From contig NZ_CP023695.1 in the NCBI RefSeq assembly GCF_008704395.1, positions 5,084,001 to 5,148,000 of the forward strand: 64,000 nt of DNA, in the 5' to 3' direction. Origin of the DNA: Streptomyces alboniger. Its GTDB lineage: Bacteria; Actinomycetota; Actinomycetes; Streptomycetales; Streptomycetaceae. Under the pieces are notes generated by a model, which saw only the letters and a list, made by a program, of their open reading frames with translations, ran no database searches and had not been told where the DNA came from. The translations under genes and the position numbers were made by a program. Below are positions 57,602 through 64,000 of the stretch, one piece after another. The first letter of the stretch is position 1. Each line of letters opens with the position of its first letter.

Positions 57602-59227
57602 ATGCGTGGTGCCAAGAGCGCCAAGTGGGTCGCCATAGCCGGTGTTGTGGCACTGACAGCCACCGCTTGTGGCGGCGGCGACAGTGACAACAAGGGCAGC
57701 GGCAAGGTCGACCCGAAGGGGATCGTCAGCTACGCCAACGGTGAGCCGCAGAACCCGCTGCAGCCGTCCAACACCATGGAGGCGTACGGCAGCGTCGTCA
57801 TCGACTCGCTCTTCACGGGCCTGGTGTACTACGACAAGCAGGGCGACATCACCTATGAGAACGCCGAGTCGGTCACTCCCGACAAGGCAAACAAGGTGTG
57901 GACCGTCAAGCTGAAGCCGGGCTGGAAGTTCCACAACGGCGAGGCCGTCACCGCCAAGTCGTACGTGGACGCCTGGAACTGGGCCGCCGACCCCGCCAAC
58001 GGCCAGCAGAACAGCTCCTGGTACCGCGACATCGTCGGCTACGAAGACGTCCACCCGGCGAAGGGCAAGGCCAAGAAGAAGGCCATGTCCGGCCTGAAGG
58101 TCGTCGACGAGAACACCTTCACCATCACGCTGGACCACGGCATCCCGTACTACGAGTACAAGCTCGTCTACAAGCCCTTCTTCCCGATGCCCTCGGCCGC
58201 GCTGAAGGACCCGAAGAAGTACGGCGAGTCGCCGGTCGGCAACGGCCCGTACAAGTTCAAGAGCTGGGAGCACAAGAAGTCGATCCAGGTCACCGCCTGG
58301 GCCGACTACAAGGGCGCGGACAAGCCCAAGAACGGCGGCATCAACTTCAAGGCGTACACGACGCCGCAGGGTGCCTACAACGACCTGCGCTCGAACAACG
58401 TCGACACGATGCCGCAGATCCCGGACAGCGAGCTGGCCAACTACAAGCAGGACTTCGGCGACCGCGCCATCACGTCGGACTACTCGGCGATCAACACGGT
58501 CAACCCGGCCTTCTACAGCAAGACGTTCAAGGACGTCGACGTGAAGGTCATCCAGGGCCTGTCGATGGCGATCGACCGCGAGACCATCGTCAAGACGACG
58601 TTCTCCGGTACCCGTGAGCCGGCCAGCGGCTGGGTCGCCACGGGCGTGAAGGGCTACAAGGCGGGCGCCTGTGGCGAGTTCTGCAAGTTCAACCCGAAGA
58701 AGGCCAAGCAGTTCGTCAAGGACGGCGGCGGCGTTCCCGGGAACAAGATCTCGATCCAGTACAACGCCGACCAGCCGCACAAGGGCTGGGTCACCGCGGT
58801 CTGCAACGACATCCAGAAGAACACCGGCGTGAAGTGCGTCGGCGACCCGAAGACCGACTTCCAGGCCGACACCGAGGTGCGCGACAAGCGCCAGGTCAAG
58901 GCCATGTACCGGTCCGGCTGGGTGCTCGACTACCCGTTCAACGGCAACTTCCTCTCCGACCTCTACGGCACGGGCGTCGACGGCAACAAGGGCGAGTTCT
59001 CGGACAAGAAGTTCGACGCCCTGACCAAGCGGGCCGACGCCGCCAAGACCATCGACGAGTCCGCGAAGCTGTACCAGGAGGCCGAGAGGGAGCTGCGCAA
59101 CAGCTTCCCGGGCATCCCGCTCTGGTACAACAAGATCACCTCCGGCCACTCGACGAACGTGAAGAACATGGAGTTCGACCAGGCCGGCGACCCCGTCCTG
59201 ACGGACGTCGAGGTCTTCGAGAAGTAG
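57602..59227 (+). CDS. Oligopeptide/dipeptide ABC transporter solute-binding lipoprotein
   Basis: 541-residue family 5 binding protein. Signal peptide with lipobox LTATAC (Cys23), SBP_bac_5 domain ~75-460 (GSVVIDSLFTGLVYYDKQG, WTVKLKPGWKFHNGEAVTA, NGPYKFKSWEH). ATG at 57602 with GAGGAGG upstream. Heads the five-gene operon; likely ligands are peptides. Streptomyces have several such systems, including BldK, which imports a signal peptide for aerial growth. Confidence 0.93.
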   Translation: MRGAKSAKWVAIAGVVALTATACGGGDSDNKGSGKVDPKGIVSYANGEPQNPLQPSNTMEAYGSVVIDSLFTGLVYYDKQGDITYENAESVTPDKANKVWTVKLKPGWKFHNGEAVTAKSYVDAWNWAADPANGQQNSSWYRDIVGYEDVHPAKGKAKKKAMSGLKVVDENTFTITLDHGIPYYEYKLVYKPFFPMPSAALKDPKKYGESPVGNGPYKFKSWEHKKSIQVTAWADYKGADKPKNGGINFKAYTTPQGAYNDLRSNNVDTMPQIPDSELANYKQDFGDRAITSDYSAINTVNPAFYSKTFKDVDVKVIQGLSMAIDRETIVKTTFSGTREPASGWVATGVKGYKAGACGEFCKFNPKKAKQFVKDGGGVPGNKISIQYNADQPHKGWVTAVCNDIQKNTGVKCVGDPKTDFQADTEVRDKRQVKAMYRSGWVLDYPFNGNFLSDLYGTGVDGNKGEFSDKKFDALTKRADAAKTIDESAKLYQEAERELRNSFPGIPLWYNKITSGHSTNVKNMEFDQAGDPVLTDVEVFEK

Positions 59228-59308
59228 GCGCCCGGAGTTCCGTCCCCGATACGGCGCCCGGAAACCCCGGGTGCCGTATCGGGCGGCTCCGCAATGGACG
59301 GAGGCACA

Positions 59309-60238
59309 ATGGGGCGCTTTGTCGCGCGGCGACTGCTCCAGATGATCCCGGTCTTCATCGGGACGACACTGCTGATCTTCATCATGGTCAACGTCCTCCC
59401 CGGTGACCCCGTGCGGTCGCTGTGGGGCGACAAGCCGCCGGACCCCGTGCAGGTCGCGCAGATCCGGCACGACCGTGGTCTCGATCTGCCGCTCTGGCAG
59501 CAGTATCTGCACTACATGGGTGGGTTGTTGCAGGGAGACTTCGGCAACACCATCGCCGGTAACCGGCCGGTGCTCGACGAGATCACCCAGGCTTTCCCGG
59601 TTTCGATGCGACTGGCCTCCATGGCCTGGACGTTCGAACTCATCGTCGGCATCTCCCTCGGTGTCCTCGCGGGCATCCGGCGCGGACGGTTCGTCGACAA
59701 CACGGTCACCCTCTTCACGCTCCTGGTGATCTCCGTCCCGATCTTCGTGGTCGGCCTGCTCTGCCAGCTGTTCTTCGGCAACGAACTGGGGTGGATCACA
59801 CCCACGGTCCAGGACTCCGAGAGCATGAGCCAGCTGCTCGTTCCCGCCCTCGTGCTCGGCATGGTCGGTCTCGCCTATGTGGCGCGCCTGACCCGGACCT
59901 CGATCGCGGAGAACCGCCAGGCCGACTACATGCGCACCGCGGTCGCCAAGGGCCTGCCGCGCCAGCGGATCGTCACCCGGCACCTGCTGCGCAACTCGCT
60001 GATCCCCGTGGTCACTTACCTCGGTACGGACATCGGCACCCTGATGGGTGGCGCGGTCATCACCGAGGGCATCTTCAACGTGACGGGCGTCGGCAACCTG
60101 CTCTTCCAGGCGCTGGCCCGCCGTGAGGGCGCGGTCATCGTCGGTGTCGTCACCGTCCTGGTGCTCGTGTACCTCGCAGCCAGCCTGCTCGTCGACCTGC
60201 TTTACGCGGTCCTGGACCCGAGGATCCGTTATGCCTGA
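59309..60238 (+). CDS. Peptide ABC transporter permease (DppB/OppB type)
   Basis: 309 residues, six membrane helices, with the ATPase-docking EAA loop in AENRQADYMRTAVAKGLPRQ. N-terminus FVARRLLQMIPVFIGTTLL is typical of the B-type permease. ATG at 59309 follows GGAGG. Overlaps the next permease by 8 bases. Confidence 0.94.
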   Translation: MGRFVARRLLQMIPVFIGTTLLIFIMVNVLPGDPVRSLWGDKPPDPVQVAQIRHDRGLDLPLWQQYLHYMGGLLQGDFGNTIAGNRPVLDEITQAFPVSMRLASMAWTFELIVGISLGVLAGIRRGRFVDNTVTLFTLLVISVPIFVVGLLCQLFFGNELGWITPTVQDSESMSQLLVPALVLGMVGLAYVARLTRTSIAENRQADYMRTAVAKGLPRQRIVTRHLLRNSLIPVVTYLGTDIGTLMGGAVITEGIFNVTGVGNLLFQALARREGAVIVGVVTVLVLVYLAASLLVDLLYAVLDPRIRYA

Positions 60239-61193
60239 CCTCACCAAGACCTCCACCACGGACGAGTCGGCCGCGGCGCAGGACGAAGTCGTCGCCGGTT
60301 CCGCCGTCTCGGCCCACGCCTCGACGGGCAAGCCGCGCAGCCTCTGGGGCGACGCCTGGCGCGAACTGCGGCGCAACCCGCTCTTCGTGATCTCCTCGGT
60401 CCTGATCCTGGTGCTGCTCCTCGTGGCGGCCTTCCCCGGTCTGTTCACCAGCGCGGACCCGGGGGTCGGCGACCAGGCCAAGCACTTCCTCGACAAGCCG
60501 GAGCTGAGCCACTTCTTCCAGGCCGACTGGTTCGGGTACGACAGGACGGGTCGCAGCATCTACTCCCGCGTCGTCTACGGCGCGCGCAACTCCATCCTCG
60601 TCGGCCTCGGCGTGACCCTCCTGGTCACCTTCTTCGGCGGCCTGTGCGGCATGCTCGCCGGCTACTTCGGCGGCTTCTGGGACAGCCTGATCTCGCGTCT
60701 GATCGACGTGTTCTTCGGCATCCCGTTCCTGCTCGGCGCGATGGTCGTCCTGAACGCCTTCACCAACCGCACCGTCTGGGTCGTGATGGGCGCGCTGGCC
60801 TTCCTCGGCTGGACGCAGATCGCCCGCGTGATGCGCGGCGCGGTGATCACGACCAAGCACGCCGACTACGTGGTGGCGGCGCGCGCGCTCGGCGCGGGGA
60901 CCAAGCGGATCCTGTTCCGCCACATCCTGCCGAACGCGCTGGCCCCGGTGATCGTCGTCGCGACCATCTCACTGGGCACGTACATCGTCGCCGAGTCGAC
61001 GCTGTCCTACCTGGGTCTCGGCCTCGCCGACGACGCCATCTCCTGGGGCGGCGACATCTCCACGGCCACGGACGACATCCGCAACAACCCGCACACGCTG
61101 TTCTTCCCGGCAGGAATGCTGAGCATCACGGTGTTGGCGTTCATCATGATGGGTGACGCCGTACGCGAAGCCCTCGACCCGAAGCTGCGCTGA
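60231..61193 (+). CDS. Peptide ABC transporter permease (DppC/OppC type)
   Basis: 320 residues with the C-type layout: polar N-terminus (~50), then NPLFVISSVLILVLLLVAAF and five more helices, EAA loop in TTKHADYVVAARALGAGTKR. The FDRTGRS-like DYDRTGRSIYSRVVYGARN segment is typical. Pairs with the B-type permease to form the channel. Confidence 0.94.
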   Translation: MPDLTKTSTTDESAAAQDEVVAGSAVSAHASTGKPRSLWGDAWRELRRNPLFVISSVLILVLLLVAAFPGLFTSADPGVGDQAKHFLDKPELSHFFQADWFGYDRTGRSIYSRVVYGARNSILVGLGVTLLVTFFGGLCGMLAGYFGGFWDSLISRLIDVFFGIPFLLGAMVVLNAFTNRTVWVVMGALAFLGWTQIARVMRGAVITTKHADYVVAARALGAGTKRILFRHILPNALAPVIVVATISLGTYIVAESTLSYLGLGLADDAISWGGDISTATDDIRNNPHTLFFPAGMLSITVLAFIMMGDAVREALDPKLR

Positions 61194-61204
61194 GGGAGGC
61201 GTAC

Positions 61205-62258
61205 GTGACCAGCATCGACATGAAGGAAGACTCGATCCCCGCCCCCCGCTCGGGCGAGGAGAAGAGCGGCAGGCTCCTGGACGTGAAGGACCTGCACGTC
61301 GAGTTCCACACCCGCGACGGTGTGGTCAAGGCAGTCAACGGCGTCAACTACAGCGTGGACGCGGGCGAGACGCTCGCGGTCCTCGGTGAGTCCGGCTCCG
61401 GAAAGTCCGTGACCGCTCAGGCGATCATGGGCATCCTCGACATGCCGCCCGGGAAGATCCCGCAGGGCGAGATCCTCTTCCGCGGCCAGGACATGCTCAA
61501 GATGTCCAACGAGGAGCGCAGGAAGGTCCGCGGCCGCAAGATCGCGATGATCTTCCAGGACGCGCTGTCGTCCCTCAACCCCGTTCTCTCGGTGGGCTAC
61601 CAGCTCGGCGAGATGTTCCGGGTGCACGAGGGGATGGGCCGCAAGGAGGCCAAGGCCAAGGCCATCGAGCTGATGGACAGGGTCAGGATCCCGGCCGCCA
61701 GGGAGCGGGTGAACGACTACCCGCACCAGTTCTCCGGCGGTATGCGCCAGCGCATCATGATCGCGATGGCGCTCGCCCTGGAGCCGGACCTGATCATCGC
61801 GGACGAGCCCACCACGGCGCTCGACGTGACGGTCCAGGCACAGGTCATGGATCTGCTCGCGGAGCTTCAGCGCGAGTACAACATGGGCCTGATCCTGATC
61901 ACCCACGACCTCGGCGTGGTCGCCGACGTCGCGGACAAGATCGCGGTGATGTACGCGGGCCGCATCGTCGAGACGGCACCGGTCCACGAGCTGTACAAGC
62001 GCCCCGCGCACCCGTACACGCGCGGCCTGCTCGACTCGATCCCGCGCCTCGACCAGAAGGGCCACGAGCTCTACGCGATCAAGGGCCTGCCGCCCAACCT
62101 GCTCAAGATTCCCGGGGGTTGCGCGTTCAACCCGCGCTGTCCCAAGGCGCAGGACGTCTGCCGCACGGAGGTTCCGGCCCTGGTGCCGGTCACCGAGCAG
62201 GACGGCGCTCAGCTGCCGGGCCGCGGCAGCGCGTGCCACTTCTGGAAGGAGACGATCC

Positions 62259-62266
<8 letters not shown>
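61205..62266 (+). CDS. Peptide ABC transporter ATP-binding protein (DppD/OppD type)
   Basis: 353-residue ABC ATPase from a GTG after GGGAGG. Walker [10 protein letters not shown]-loop, signature [12 protein letters not shown], Walker B LIIADEPT, and the Opp-type C-terminal extension with [14 protein letters not shown] (four Cys, a possible iron-sulfur or metal site in this group). Overlaps the next ATPase gene by 8 bases. Confidence 0.95.
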
Positions 62267-63416
<1,150 letters not shown>

Positions 63417-63431
63417 CGTCACCGGCCTGTG

Positions 63432-63488
63432 GCCTGTACGAGTGCCGGCCTCCAGCCTGTACTAGTGCCGACCTCCGGCCTGTACGAC
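63432..63488. repeat. 23-bp tandem repeat before the operon terminator
   Basis: GCCTGTACGAGTGCCGGCCT-type unit of 23 bp occurs at 63432-63454 and 63455-63477 and partly from 63478 on, just after the dppF stop. It probably arose by slippage. Confidence 0.7.
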
Positions 63489-63490
63489 AC

Positions 63491-63529
63491 CGAAGGCGCC
63501 CCCAGCCGACAAGGCTGGGGGCGCCTTCG
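63491..63529 (+). terminator. Terminator of the peptide transporter operon
   Basis: Perfect 17-base arms (63491-63507 and 63513-63529) with loop GACAA, the right arm followed by TGTGTAACAAG. 75 bp after dppF. Confidence 0.88.
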
Positions 63530-63606
63530 TGTGTAACAAGCCGCGGTCACCGAGCGTGTAACTGTCAGAGGCAAGCGAAAGCGCGCGGTACAGACGGGGG
63601 AACACG

Positions 63607-64000
63607 ATGGCGACGCGGTCGGAAGGCTCTGCGGATTCCGCCGAGTTCGACGCGTTCTACGCCGCCACCGCCAAGCGCCTGGTCGCCACGGTCTATGCCA
63701 TGACCGGGGACCTGGCGGAGGCGGAGGACGCGGTGCAGGAGGCGTATGTACGGGCCTGGCAGCGGTGGGAGCGGCTGACCGGGGAGGGTGATCCGCTGCC
63801 GTGGGTGCGGACAGTGGCGTCGCGGCTGGCCATCAGCACCTGGCGGCGGACACGGAACAGACTGCGGGCGCAGCTACGACACGGCGCCGCCGCGGACGCC
63901 CCGGAGCTGTCGCCGGACCGGGTGGCTCTGGTGGCCGCCCTGCGCCAACTGCCGCTCCAGCAAAGGAAGGCGGTGGTCCTGCACCACCTCCTGGATCTCC
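63607..64000 (+). CDS. ECF/SigE-like RNA polymerase sigma factor (3' end cut by window)
   Basis: Starts at ATG 63607 after GGGGGAA. The 131 visible residues hold sigma region 2 (FDAFYAATAKRLVATVYAMTGDLAEAEDAVQEAYVRAWQRW) and the start of region 4 (ALRQLPLQQRKAVVLHHLLDL). Members with this pattern are the SigE-like group of Streptomyces ECF factors. The rest lies to the right of the window. Confidence 0.87.
   Translation, partial: MATRSEGSADSAEFDAFYAATAKRLVATVYAMTGDLAEAEDAVQEAYVRAWQRWERLTGEGDPLPWVRTVASRLAISTWRRTRNRLRAQLRHGAAADAPELSPDRVALVAALRQLPLQQRKAVVLHHLLDL

Noticed and set aside
57467..60559. 1,030-codon open frame on the minus strand across the peptide transporter genes
   Set aside because: Shadow of the GC bias. 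The opposite strand has well-known SBP and permease proteins with motifs; the minus-strand product is low-complexity Arg/Asp/Val-rich with no domain.

Overview
The window is high-GC DNA from an actinomycete, almost certainly Streptomyces or a close relative. The signs are very strong third-position GC bias, GTG and TTG starts, a gamma-butyrolactone (AfsA/ArpA-type) signalling locus, a rare TTA codon in a regulated gene, SpoIIE/RsbW-type regulators and BldK/Dpp-type peptide transport. It holds about 31 kb of specialised metabolism followed by about 32 kb of mostly ordinary chromosome. No tRNA, rRNA, CRISPR array or insertion sequence was seen.

Region 1 (1-31,862) starts with the 3' end of a FabI enoyl-ACP reductase, closed by a perfect 62-bp palindrome. 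Next comes a biosynthetic gene cluster built around a divergent promoter at about 11,429-11,662. The leftward operon encodes, in transcription order, an aldehyde dehydrogenase/acyl reductase, a VlmH-type flavin N-hydroxylase, a class III aminotransferase, an SRPBCC protein, a small membrane protein like VlmO, a flavin reductase (VlmR), a diiron protein like VlmB, KAS-III, an ACP, KAS-II and a second seryl-tRNA synthetase (VlmL). The rightward genes encode an ACP, a one-module PKS, an acyl-AMP ligase, a luciferase-like oxidoreductase, a type II thioesterase, an MFS exporter, a P450, a diacylglycerol-kinase-like VlmJ, a SnoaL-like protein and an MmgE/PrpD protein like VlmK. This is the valanimycin toolkit for an N-N(O) azoxy group, but fed by a polyketide/fatty chain instead of valine. 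My reading is that a fatty/polyketide acyl chain is reduced to an aldehyde, aminated and N-hydroxylated. It would then be joined to serine from seryl-tRNA, rearranged to a hydrazine (VlmO), oxidised to azoxy (VlmB), phosphorylated (VlmJ) and eliminated to an alkenyl azoxy unit (VlmK). The product class would be long-chain azoxy natural products of the jietacin/elaiomycin/maniwamycin/azodyrecin kind. No VlmA-like seryl transferase and no pathway activator gene are visible.

The regulation leaves a clear mark. Pentamers GTCAG (or ATCAG) repeat with an exact 11-bp period, the usual layout for SARP activators, in front of the leftward operon, the rightward operon, the P450 and the vlmJ-like gene. 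On the right flank an AfsA-like butyrolactone synthase lies between two TetR regulators, with an operator-like inverted repeat, a second acyl-CoA-dehydrogenase-like flavoprotein and a HAD phosphatase that carries a TTA codon.

Region 2 (31,900-47,990) holds an ECF sigma factor with a membrane partner, a threonine synthase-like enzyme, a secreted subtilisin with a P domain, a GntR/UTRA regulator, small proteins, NUDIX, an RsbW-like ATPase, a PAS-GAF-PP2C-HATPase phosphatase, PspA, a TPM-domain protein, an AraC-type regulator beside an MBL-fold hydrolase, and a GntR (YtrA type)/membrane-protein pair with an operator over its own start codon.

Region 3 (47,995-64,000) holds succinate dehydrogenase/fumarate reductase BAC, a coiled-coil small protein, an unusual Lys-rich solute-binding lipoprotein, TypA/BipA, a five-gene peptide ABC transporter and the start of an ECF sigma factor cut by the window edge.
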